Shown: positions 1-10,200 of the stretch, one piece after another
Layout of the letters: each line of letters opens with the position of its first letter
Position numbering within the stretch: position 1 is the first letter of the stretch
From: Crambe crambe
Taxonomy: Eukaryota > Porifera > Demospongiae > Poecilosclerida > Crambeidae
Reading direction: 5' to 3'
DNA length: 64,000 bases
NCBI GenBank assembly: GCA_963924555.1
Contig: OZ004598.1
Location: 3,682,501-3,746,500, forward strand
The notes under the pieces: model-generated
Seen by the model: only the letters and a program-made list of their open reading frames with translations
What the model was told of the DNA's origin: nothing
Databases searched by the model: none
Program-made: the position numbers and the translations under genes

Positions 1-3000
1 TATAATCTGAAATATTCACTTTGTATGTCACTTATGAGTTGGTAAGTCAGCTTGAATTGGATTTGTCTGGCATTGATCAGTACTGATAAGAACTTGAGGA
101 ATTTCTTGATCTTAAGCAAAGTAACATCTTTAGTAACAACATTCTCACTATCAAAGTAATCAGAGAGCTGTGAAGAATTTATAATTTCTAGAAATTTTAA
201 TGTTTCAATGAAAATCAAGATCAAGAATTTATCTTCAGAGCTTAGAGTTGCAATTTGTGAACTTTGGAGTTCACAGAGAGAGGATGCGATTGCAGGCATT
301 GGCTTATACCTAACGAAAGAATCATTCCATCCATAATACATTTCTTTCCGGTTTTGTTTCTTTCTAAGTTTATATTCAGTGTGGCCAATTTCTTCAAAAT
401 CATCAGAGTCTACAATTTCATTTATATACTCAAATAATGATTCAATATCTCTCTCTTCAGGCAATTTGAAATTTCCAGGAACATCTTTAAGGATGACATT
501 CACATCTTGCATGTATGAGAGTGAAAGCTTCATTTGATTTCCATATCGATAGCTGCAGCTGAAAGAAGCAGAACATCCTACAACTGGACATAGAAGAGGA
601 CCAACAGGGATATCTGGATTGGGTTGAACTTTTTTTTCCACATATTTATCAAGGAATTCCACTGTGAAGATATGTTCACAAGGTAACTGGTAGTACAACA
701 TTTCTTGGCTGAAGCTATCAACAAATTTCAGTTTCTTGTTGAAGTTTTTGAGTTTGCAAATGGGGCATGAAGATAGACATGGCTCACTGCAAACACCATA
801 ACACCTGTGGCCACATTTCAATTTCTGATCACAGCGCACATCACACCGAGGCCGATCACACATTTCTGAGCAAGTTCTTGAACAAGCAAAGTGAGGACAA
901 ATCCAGTCACATGGCTTATCACAGGTGTGGTAATCTTCAATTGGACACTCCTTTTGAATAGTTAAATGCGAGCAACGAATGAGAAATGTTTTCCTCCCGG
1001 GGTGGGTATCTGATAATCCAATGCATGGAAGTGTAATCTGGTGGCCGCAGAATCGATCAATTGATATTTCAAAAGGACATAGTTTGTGAATATGCTTGGA
1101 AGAACACTGTGAACATTTTCCACTGCATCTATGTCCACAAGCCAAAATGTGTGCACATTTATATGTGCAGGGATGCTCAGATGGGTTAGAATGACATGGA
1201 ACTACCATTAGATGTCCACATGGATATTTCTTGTTAACATTCACCGTGCACTTCTTGACACATGGTTTTCCACAGATGTCTGGACATGTGTGTCCACATT
1301 CTAGCTCTTTCTCACAATTTTTATTGCATGGAAATTCCTCGGGAGTTGAAACCTGGTAACATGGTCTCTTCAATTTATGACCACAAGGCCAAGTTTTGTT
1401 CACAATTACATTGCACTTCGTCTTGCATGGTTCACTACATTTCAAACCACAATTGTGACCACAAGGAAGGTTTTTAGTACACTTTTCGTCACATTTGAGT
1501 AGTGATGGGGATTCGCACTGGTAGCACAAGACTCTCTTATTGTGTCCACAACCTGCTAATTCTATCGTCACTGGTTTCATGCATTTTCTAGATGAGCAAA
1601 TTTCACCACATTTGAGAGAGCATTGGTGGTTGCAAGGAAGAATCTTCTCACATGGTTCTGTACACTTGCTGTGCTCTGGTTTCACATGGCAAGCAAGCGA
1701 TACTTTGTGGTTGCATTCTGGTATGGCTTTCATTATTTTGTATGTGCAATTCCCACACTCCTCATAGCATCTCTTTGGACATAGATGCCCATTCTCACAT
1801 TTATGAGAGCAAGGTGCAGCACATTTGATTGAGTTGGGATTCTCATGGCATCTTATCTGTTGTTCATGGTTACATGAGGGCATTTGTACAGTCAATACAA
1901 CTATACAACTCCTGCACACTTCATAGCATTGAAGAGGACAATCATGACCTTTTGGGCATTTGTTTTTGCATGGATTGACACACCTTACCTCACTGGGCTT
2001 TTGATGGCAAAACATTATCTGGTCATGATTGCAGTCAGGCATAGATCTTGTCACACGCTCTACACACTTACACTCAATGTTGCATCTTTTAGGACACGAA
2101 TGTCCTTCTGGACACTTTCTAGCACAAGGCTTAAGGCATTCATAGTTTTCATGATTTGGATCTGTATAGTGGCACTTCTGAGCACATACATGACCACAAG
2201 GCAAACGATAAGTACAATCTTTAAGACAACCACCATTGGGTGATTTTTTAATGAAATCTTTTGCTGTCTTGGCAATAAAGTTGACATCGTGATGATTACT
2301 GCAATGGAGAAGTAAACCATCTCCCAATTTACCTTTATTTTCCATGTCAGATATTATGGCCTCCCAGAGGCGAACTTCTTCTCGGAGCATTTTGAAGTTA
2401 CCTATGCAATAGAAACCTTCTCGAGCACGAGAAAGAGCAACACACATTCGATTCTCTTCTCTCAAAAAACCAACTTTCTTGCTTTCATTGCTCCTCACCA
2501 GCGACAGTAGGATGATATCATTTTCTTCACCTTGGAAGTTATCAACAGTTTTTATCTTCACACCAGCAAAATCTTTCTTTGGCATGAGTCGTCGCATGGC
2601 CAAGAGCTGCCCAGAATAGGTGACGAGAATAGTTATCTGCTCGGGTGTGTAATTTTGTCGAAGCAGGTACAAGCATAACTGAACTAAGTACTCCGCTTCA
2701 TGGCTATTTGAATGACTCATAAGATTTTCATCTTCTCTTTCTGGAAATTCATGTTGAATGAAGAAAAGATTTGTACTAACCCCTCTGACATCAGGATATT
2801 TCTCGACTGACGAATGATTATAAAGGGTTTGGTAGATATGTGGCTTCACCAGTTGGGATATTTCTGGTCGCATCCGGTGCTGAATCTCCAATGTAACATG
2901 TGGAAACTGATTCAAAAGCAAACGCTCAAATAACGAGATATCAAGTTTATATTTTTTAGCCAACTCGTATTCGTTGGGTTTGGGTCTGAGCTGTTTGTGG

Positions 3001-6000
3001 TCACCAATCAAAATGAGATGCTGTGTCCCGGCATTCAAGGCAGACACAATGTGAGACTCGAGGACTTCTGCAGCTTCTTCAACTATGACTATCCTTGGCT
3101 TCACCAAATGCAGTATATGTTGGTATTTGGCTGCACCAGTTGTAGTCATGCCGATGATGTCAGCTGCTTCCAATGCATACCGATCTGCTTTCTTTCTGGC
3201 CTCATCTTGCTGTTTGCATAGCACATCATATTCTTCAAATTTCTCTTCACATTCTTCACCCAAGGCATTGAGGTACTGCAAGTGCCAGTACTTGTATAAC
3301 CTCCAACGATTCTCTTGTGAAAGATAATGAATATCTGTTACGTTAAAGGCATCCTCTTCTGACATGGGTTCAAGAGAGTTCCCCCATTCAAATAGTTCTC
3401 TTCCTTGTGGATTGAAGAAACACAGAGTCCTTCTCTTAGGTCCATTATCATCAGGATTACCTCCAGGATCACTTTGGTTTTCTCCAACTGAAAATATAGT
3501 ATTGTCACAAATGTTTTCTGCCTGGGTAGCAATTTCGATAGTTTCTCTCTGACTGTACTGGTCATCATCAATGTTACGCTCTGACTGTTCAATTGTAGCC
3601 TCCCCTACCACTTCAATAAGAGTTCCTCCATCATGTTCACTTTCCTCCTCACTAGATTCAGAATCAGTTGAGTCTTCTTCCTCGCTACTGGAAAAATCTG
3701 AACTCTCTGATTCGCTGGAGTCACTTGCTGAATCAGAACTTGTTGAATCTGAATTTGTTGAATCTGAATCTTGGGGTGGATTTTCAACCTGAATATCAAC
3801 ATCATTATTCATTTCAGCTTGACTGCCTCTTTCATTTATCTCACTTTTCCTTTGCTCTTGTGAGTCTTCATCATCACGTTCAGCCATTGCCATTTCAGTA
3901 TGACTGGTATCATCGATCAGCTCTTGTTCTTTAGGTGGCTCATATGCAGAAGGATCAGGTTCTAGCACTTGTACCATTACAATTCCAAGCCATATTTGTA
4001 AAGCAAATTTTTCTTCTTCTTCGGTATTTACATAGTAAAATAGCAAAGATCGATGCTGAGGATATATGATGTTGTACTTCAGGAGTTCTTCAAGCTCTAT
4101 GAGTCGATGAACTGATCTGGAATATTTATACACCACTGATTTTTCAAATGATAATACCCTTTTTTCTGCCTCCCGTTTTTCGTCCAATACTTCCCAAGGT
4201 AAGTGGACCTTTTGTCTCCACTTACTTAAGTTCAGTTCAGCTATGCTTTCACTCTGGCTCCTGCCACCAATTCGGACTAATTTGAGCTTTTCTCTGGAAT
4301 TGAAACTGGATGGATTTTCATACAAAGGATTGCTTATAATTCCCTCAAGGAATTGATCAAGTGCATGGTTAGTGAGGCACATGACTAATATTGGTGATTT
4401 AGTGCCACTGGAATTCCAAATGGCTTTATTAGTCATCAAAGCCTCAACTACTTTTAGGCCAATGTAAGTTTTTCCAGTTCCTGGTGGACCTTGAATTACG
4501 GCTATTTCTTGAGTCAGTGCCATTTGGAGTGCTTTCATTTGAGAACTATCAAGTTCTGTTAGGTCTACTGAAGGCCATTTGACAAAATCTGTGATGTTGT
4601 CAACAAGGAAACATTCCTTTAGTAATTTAGATTCTGAAAGTGACAGAGATATGCTGTCATCTGAATCAGTAGAGAGAGAATTATCTGGATTGCCCTCCAA
4701 TGGAGGCTCTGTGGCTGGATTATCTGTATTACTTCTCTTCATTGCTGCAAGCTCTTCTTCCTTCAGAATGAAACTCAAGTTATAAGGGTTACCATTTTCA
4801 ACAAGATACTCTGGCACTTCAACTGATCTGCACTCACCATCAATAAGATACTTTGTAAAAGGCATTGTATCCACTTCAGCTGTTTGAAGGCTGCGTAAGA
4901 TGTGACTGCTTGCTTCAAAGTAAGCTGTAGATTCAATCATCGAAAATTCAAACACTTCTTTGCAGCTGTAAGAGAAAATTTTTGCGCCATCTTGAAACAT
5001 TATTTCAAGGTAACCATCAGCTATTTTTTCCGAATCACGATCCATTACAGTGGCAAAATAGATATCATTCTTGAAGTGATCTGGGGAGAGACAGAGTAGA
5101 GAACCATGGAGAAGTCTTTTAGAATGCTCCCAGTTGCAACGTCTAAAGCGGGTAACATCGATTCTTATCTTGTAGCAGACACCAGATGCTGAGAAAACTG
5201 GTTCTTTCACGAGCACATTTTTGTAAACTCGAATACACTCCAGTTTCCTACCTCGTAGGCTACTGAGATAATCACAAACACCTTTACGCAATGGAGCTAA
5301 AAAATCTTCTCGTAACAACCGAAACTGAATGTCATAGTAATGAAGCCAGCTTGAATAGCTCCCAGAAATAATGTTCTTCCGTAAACGAGAAGGTGCATGA
5401 TTTGTACAGACTTCTTCCCACTTGGGAAGGATTTGAACATCCTTGTACTCAGAGTTGTCCCACTCTTCAGCTGGCTCCTTGGGGTGTTGAGCTTGTCTCG
5501 AGTGCTCTTCTCGAGCAGTTTTACGAAGCAACAAGAGACTTTGAACATCTTTCTGAATGGTCTCTTTATCAAGCATCAAGAATGTTCCGTATTTCACTAC
5601 ATTTTCAAGCTCATCCGCAGGAAGACAGGACCATGAGGATCCTGGTAAAGTAAGTAACAGATCATGAAATAATTTACAGACACGATGAACTTGTTCTCCT
5701 TTGGATATATTTTGGACATACATTTTCAAGTGGAATTGAAAAGTTGAACACCTTGTGCTTAACACTTCTCCGAGGATTTGGTTGGCTTTATAGCGAAGGT
5801 CATCATTATTAGTAGTTAGACTATTGCAAATTTTAGACAGGATAAGCAAAATTGCATCCATAATACCAGGCTTTTCCAGAGTACGTTGATACTGCAATGT
5901 CGTCTGTAAAGATTTAATTTTGCTAAATAGCTCACTGATCAAATCTTCTGGGGGTGAACGAGAAAGAGACATGATATTTTGAAGGGATAAACTTCGAACA

Positions 6001-7028
6001 CTGTCGTACCATGACTTGTCTTTATCTGTCCTTTTCTGTTGGTGAGGAGATCTGTCACTATCTCGAATACCTTTACCTTTTTGAAATTCTCTTCTTTGAA
6101 AATTTTCTTGATGATGATAGAAGGATGGATCTCTGTCGATATTCATTTGGTTACTTCTTGTATGACCTCCTTCAGCATGTGATCGATGATGAGGCAAGTT
6201 TATATCTTTTCCTAAAGCTTCAGTTTGATCATTGTCATGGTGTTTTTTTCCATCACCTCCCTCAGTATAAACTTCAAGTTGATCTTCAGCACTGCTGAAT
6301 CGTCCACCTCTACCTAATCGTCTACCTCTACCAGATTGTCCACCTCTACCAAACCGCCCACCTCTACGGTAACCACTATAGCTCTCGGTATGCACTCCCC
6401 TTTGATCTTTTTCACTGCCAAACTGTCCTCCTCTACTAGCATCCCTGTCACCATGTGCTCCTCTTGGATCATCCGATTTCCTGGTATATCGTCCACTTCT
6501 ACCACTATCTCTTTCAGTACGATCTTTTATACTAAAATGTTTACCTTTACTTCTACCTCTACCAAACTCTCCCCTTCTACCAGCATCCCGGTCACCATGT
6601 GCTTCTCTTTGATCATCTAACTCCCAGCTGCCATACAATGGCTGAAATGATTGAGTGGGATCCTCACGTGTGGGGTACTTCCTCCTGACACGTTCATGCT
6701 TTTCCTGAGGATCATCTGCCCTTCGCCTCCTACCATAACCTGAAGATGACAAGGCATCAGAATTCCCACGAGGGTAGTGCCTGTGTTTATAACTTGGTGT
6801 ATGCAATGGAATATCAAGGTCTTCTTTCGTATGTATTACATCTTCTCTCTTCGAAAAATGCAATACCTTTTCTTCTTGTTGTTCTTCATTTTCATGAGCA
6901 CCGGCTGAGCTGTATTGCTGTGATCTGGTGAGCTTCTTAGAGGTACTTCCCTTTAATTCTTTATAAGGGGAGAGAGAGTAATCCCTCTTAATTTTCCTTC
7001 TGTCTCCATCTCCCTGGCCACTGGCCAT
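1..7028 (-). CDS. ZNFX1: ZNFX1-like SF1 RNA helicase with NF-X1 zinc fingers (partial, C-terminus off the left edge)
   Basis: I translated most of the minus strand from the ATG at 7028-7026, including both helicase motifs and the whole zinc-finger and C-terminal part. Every stretch lies in one frame with no stop, giving at least 2342 codons as a single exon. An in-frame stop lies at 7058-7056, so this is the first ATG. Order of parts: a Lys/Arg-rich N-terminus; an Arg/Gly-rich stretch (about residues 155-240); a helical, ARM-like region; Walker A GPPGTGKT (about 847-854); a Ser/Glu-rich acidic tract (about 1080-1142); the motif II variant EEAAE (about 1317-1321); further SF1 motifs such as GDHKQLRP; then Cys/His-rich NF-X1 repeats (about 1580-2100). 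ZNFX1 family members bind RNA and act in antiviral sensing (vertebrates) or small-RNA inheritance (nematodes). The gene stands in tandem with the next one, 271 bp apart on the same strand. No RZ finger is seen before the window ends. Confidence 0.93.
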   Translation of the reverse strand, partial: MASGQGDGDRRKIKRDYSLSPYKELKGSTSKKLTRSQQYSSAGAHENEEQQEEKVLHFSKREDVIHTKEDLDIPLHTPSYKHRHYPRGNSDALSSSGYGRRRRADDPQEKHERVRRKYPTREDPTQSFQPLYGSWELDDQREAHGDRDAGRRGEFGRGRSKGKHFSIKDRTERDSGRSGRYTRKSDDPRGAHGDRDASRGGQFGSEKDQRGVHTESYSGYRRGGRFGRGGQSGRGRRLGRGGRFSSAEDQLEVYTEGGDGKKHHDNDQTEALGKDINLPHHRSHAEGGHTRSNQMNIDRDPSFYHHQENFQRREFQKGKGIRDSDRSPHQQKRTDKDKSWYDSVRSLSLQNIMSLSRSPPEDLISELFSKIKSLQTTLQYQRTLEKPGIMDAILLILSKICNSLTTNNDDLRYKANQILGEVLSTRCSTFQFHLKMYVQNISKGEQVHRVCKLFHDLLLTLPGSSWSCLPADELENVVKYGTFLMLDKETIQKDVQSLLLLRKTAREEHSRQAQHPKEPAEEWDNSEYKDVQILPKWEEVCTNHAPSRLRKNIISGSYSSWLHYYDIQFRLLREDFLAPLRKGVCDYLSSLRGRKLECIRVYKNVLVKEPVFSASGVCYKIRIDVTRFRRCNWEHSKRLLHGSLLCLSPDHFKNDIYFATVMDRDSEKIADGYLEIMFQDGAKIFSYSCKEVFEFSMIESTAYFEASSHILRSLQTAEVDTMPFTKYLIDGECRSVEVPEYLVENGNPYNLSFILKEEELAAMKRSNTDNPATEPPLEGNPDNSLSTDSDDSISLSLSESKLLKECFLVDNITDFVKWPSVDLTELDSSQMKALQMALTQEIAVIQGPPGTGKTYIGLKVVEALMTNKAIWNSSGTKSPILVMCLTNHALDQFLEGIISNPLYENPSSFNSREKLKLVRIGGRSQSESIAELNLSKWRQKVHLPWEVLDEKREAEKRVLSFEKSVVYKYSRSVHRLIELEELLKYNIIYPQHRSLLFYYVNTEEEEKFALQIWLGIVMVQVLEPDPSAYEPPKEQELIDDTSHTEMAMAERDDEDSQEQRKSEINERGSQAEMNNDVDIQVENPPQDSDSTNSDSTSSDSASDSSESESSDFSSSEEEDSTDSESSEEESEHDGGTLIEVVGEATIEQSERNIDDDQYSQRETIEIATQAENICDNTIFSVGENQSDPGGNPDDNGPKRRTLCFFNPQGRELFEWGNSLEPMSEEDAFNVTDIHYLSQENRWRLYKYWHLQYLNALGEECEEKFEEYDVLCKQQDEARKKADRYALEAADIIGMTTTGAAKYQHILHLVKPRIVIVEEAAEVLESHIVSALNAGTQHLILIGDHKQLRPKPNEYELAKKYKLDISLFERLLLNQFPHVTLEIQHRMRPEISQLVKPHIYQTLYNHSSVEKYPDVRGVSTNLFFIQHEFPEREDENLMSHSNSHEAEYLVQLCLYLLRQNYTPEQITILVTYSGQLLAMRRLMPKKDFAGVKIKTVDNFQGEENDIILLSLVRSNESKKVGFLREENRMCVALSRAREGFYCIGNFKMLREEVRLWEAIISDMENKGKLGDGLLLHCSNHHDVNFIAKTAKDFIKKSPNGGCLKDCTYRLPCGHVCAQKCHYTDPNHENYECLKPCARKCPEGHSCPKRCNIECKCVERVTRSMPDCNHDQIMFCHQKPSEVRCVNPCKNKCPKGHDCPLQCYEVCRSCIVVLTVQMPSCNHEQQIRCHENPNSIKCAAPCSHKCENGHLCPKRCYEECGNCTYKIMKAIPECNHKVSLACHVKPEHSKCTEPCEKILPCNHQCSLKCGEICSSRKCMKPVTIELAGCGHNKRVLCYQCESPSLLKCDEKCTKNLPCGHNCGLKCSEPCKTKCNVIVNKTWPCGHKLKRPCYQVSTPEEFPCNKNCEKELECGHTCPDICGKPCVKKCTVNVNKKYPCGHLMVVPCHSNPSEHPCTYKCAHILACGHRCSGKCSQCSSKHIHKLCPFEISIDRFCGHQITLPCIGLSDTHPGRKTFLIRCSHLTIQKECPIEDYHTCDKPCDWICPHFACSRTCSEMCDRPRCDVRCDQKLKCGHRCYGVCSEPCLSSCPICKLKNFNKKLKFVDSFSQEMLYYQLPCEHIFTVEFLDKYVEKKVQPNPDIPVGPLLCPVVGCSASFSCSYRYGNQMKLSLSYMQDVNVILKDVPGNFKLPEERDIESLFEYINEIVDSDDFEEIGHTEYKLRKKQNRKEMYYGWNDSFVRYKPMPAIASSLCELQSSQIATLSSEDKFLILIFIETLKFLEIINSSQLSDYFDSENVVTKDVTLLKIKKFLKFLSVLINARQIQFKLTYQLISDIQSEYFRL

Positions 7029-7299
7029 TTGAGTAGTTACAGTTCCTAATAATTTTTATGGGAAAAAAATATAAGTGCTGATTTCTTTTTTAAACTGCTT
7101 ATAATAATGAATACACAAAAAATGTGGTGCACTGTATAAGTATTGCATATAAAGACGTGCACTCTGATAACTTGTTTTTAAAGTGTTTTTTTGATTGAAG
7201 AGAAGAAAAAAATGCAATATTAAAAATAAAGTGCCTTGCAGTGAAGGTGAAGATGTGCATAGAGAATTCACTAACTAGTTAATGGCTAGCTATTATGCA
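7029..7299. other. Spacer between the tandem ZNFX1-like genes
   Basis: This AT-rich spacer of 271 bp holds the downstream end of the complete paralogue and the upstream region of the partial one. No ORF or repeat is seen. It is short enough that the two genes may share transcription, but nothing in the sequence proves it. Confidence 0.5.
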
Positions 7300-10200
7300 T
7301 TAAAAATGCAATTGGTTCAGATCAAAGTTAGCCAAATTGGCTGCCTCTGACCATGCAGGATGACTCGAGCCGTCAATTTCTGGAGCATGCACATTACCAC
7401 TTGTCAACGTATGCTGCTGTCCTCCAATTGTTTCCCCACACTCGGGACACTTTGACGTCTCCATTGCCCCGCCACACTCACCAATACAATACAAGTGGCC
7501 GTTGGGACACTTGAACCAGTGTCCCTTGGGAAGACCAATGGCACTAACTATCGTGTTTCTCTCTTTTACTGATAATCCATCAACATGGTAAGTCTCACTA
7601 ATGTCCTTTATCACTTTCAATACAGCACTTTCATGCTCTTCGTCCATTCTCTTCCTCTTCCAACCACTTTCATGTATCACTTTAACTTGATAAGAGATGC
7701 TGAGCTCTTCATTTGGATTCAGCTTGCAATTTTTATCATGGAGTTTACACAGCAGGTCACACAGCTTTGCAGCACAAGATAATCGTCGACATTCACACAC
7801 AGCATCCTCAACCTGTTGCTGAGACAAAAAATCTTGCATGATGAATCTCTTTGTTCCTTCTAAGGCATTAGAAATGCTCTTCAAATCACAAATGATGGAA
7901 TTAGACACAAGCTGGGATGCTACACTTTGTTTTATGGTTGAAATAATCTTGCATACATCCAACATGCTATTAAGAATTGTGATTTGAACTAGCATGGCAT
8001 TGATACGGTATGGATGAAGATTTTCTTGAGCTGCATGACTTTTGAGCAACTCAATCTCACTTTCAATAAAGGAAAGACTCGAAGAATTCTGAGTTCCTCT
8101 TTCAAATGTTTTTAACTTTTCCATCAAGTCATTTTTCGATATAAACTGCCTGCGTTTAATTTCTTCGACATCTTTTAAAATTTGCTTGATTTCATTGCAA
8201 TAACGCAGGCTTTTACGTATTGGAGTCTTGCACTTGGGACAGGTCTTGAACTGTACTATACCTGGTTGATTACTCTCTGCTTCAATCCATTTATCAAGAC
8301 TACAAACCTCCAGTAGATGTCCACAATCGCTCAGCATAATAAAACGAGCATCATCATCGTCTTCAGTACCAAAAAAAACTTTACAAACTTCTTCTTCATT
8401 GCAAACCCGACAAAACTTTGGACAAGTCTCACCACAGAGGCTAATACATGGGTGTCCACATTTTAAGATCTTCTCACATGGCTTATTGCATGGAGGGCGA
8501 TTGCAAAGCTCCCCACAACGCTGAGTACACTTATAGTGCTTGCACCTCCACTGGCAAGGTTCCATACAGGGAGTGCATATTTCATAGCATCTCTTTGGGC
8601 AGTGACTGTGAACACATGAGTTGTTGCACTGCGCCATGCACGGAGGACATGTGGAGGCACAAGGGTAATTGCAGGTGTGTCCACAAACAAGCTGGCGACC
8701 ACAGTTTTGGTGGCACCTTACATGCAAGCGACCTAAATAACATTCGCCACAGGTACCCACACAAGGATGTCCACAGTCTAAAAGAGTGCTACATTTCTCA
8801 GGGCATGTGATTGAGTCTGTTAATTCGTGACAGAAACATTCGATATCATGTCCACATTGCAGAGTCTTCTCTACCTTAACCTTGCACTTGAGAGTGCAAG
8901 GGTCCGAGCACAAATTCTGACAAGGATGGCCACAATGCAAGGTCTTGCCACACAAGATGGGACAGGAATAAACTTTAGGGTCAGAGTTGCAAGGCATTTT
9001 CACTTTATGACGACATGAAGGCATGACTTTCTCCACATTGACCTTACAGCGGCCACATCCCCGTAGATTGCAATCGTGGCATCTGTTTTGACATTGGTGC
9101 CCACAGGGCAGTGTTTTAGAGCATGGTTTTGAGCATTTATACTTTGAGTGGCTACTATCAACAGGGTGACATACACGAGGGCAGACATGTCCACAGTCCA
9201 ACCTAGCACCACACATCTTGTCACAACCACCTTCAGGACACTTAGAGAAGTCCTCTGGAACTGCAGCATATACTTTTTTCTCTCTGTGTACTTGGCAGTA
9301 GAGAGGAAGTGCAGCAGCAACACACTGTCGTTGTTCCAGATCACTTATAATTTCAGGCCACTTTGTGCTGTCCTTATCACGCAGCATGGCCAGGTTGCCT
9401 ATCACATAAAATCCTTTTCTGGCTCGTGAGAGCGAAACACATATTCTGTTGGGATTACCGAGAAAGCCTATGATGCCGTCAGAGTTGCTTCGTACCAGTG
9501 ATAGGAGAATTATATCGTTTTCTTCCCCCTGAAAATCATCGACTGCTGCTACTCTGACGCCATTGAAATCTGTCCTTCGCATCTTTTGTTTCAGCTTCAG
9601 CAGCTGTCCGCGGTACATGGTAAGAATGGTGATATGACATGGTTGGTAACCTTGTTTCAGCAGATATCGGCACAAGGCAACTACGTAATCTGCTTCAAAT
9701 TCATTAACATGTGTAGTGGCATCACTATCATTGTTAGACTGCTCTGGTTCTTTGTGGTCTATCATGAAAACATCTTTTGCAACCCCACGTATGTGCTCGA
9801 ATTCTGTAACAGAAGCATGGTTTTTGAGGTCACTGTATATGCTAGGATGAATGAGCCTTGAAATTTCCGGCCTCATCCGATGCTGTACACCAAGTGTAAC
9901 ATACGGGGCTTCATTTTTTATGAGTCGTTCAAAGAGTGACACTGCTAGACCATACTTGACCTCAAGATCATAAGAATTTGGTTTTGGGCGGAGCTGTTTG
10001 TGGTCGCCAATGAGGATGAGTTGCTGAACACTAGGGGCAAGGGAAGTTATGACATGTGCCTCAAAGATCTCAGCTGCCTCTTCAAATATCACTACCTTGG
10101 GGTGAATTTTCTTCAAAAAGTGATGATGTTTGGCGGCACCAGTTGTCGTCATTCCTATCACATCAGTGCCACAAAGAATGTATTCGTCCAGCTCTTTGAG

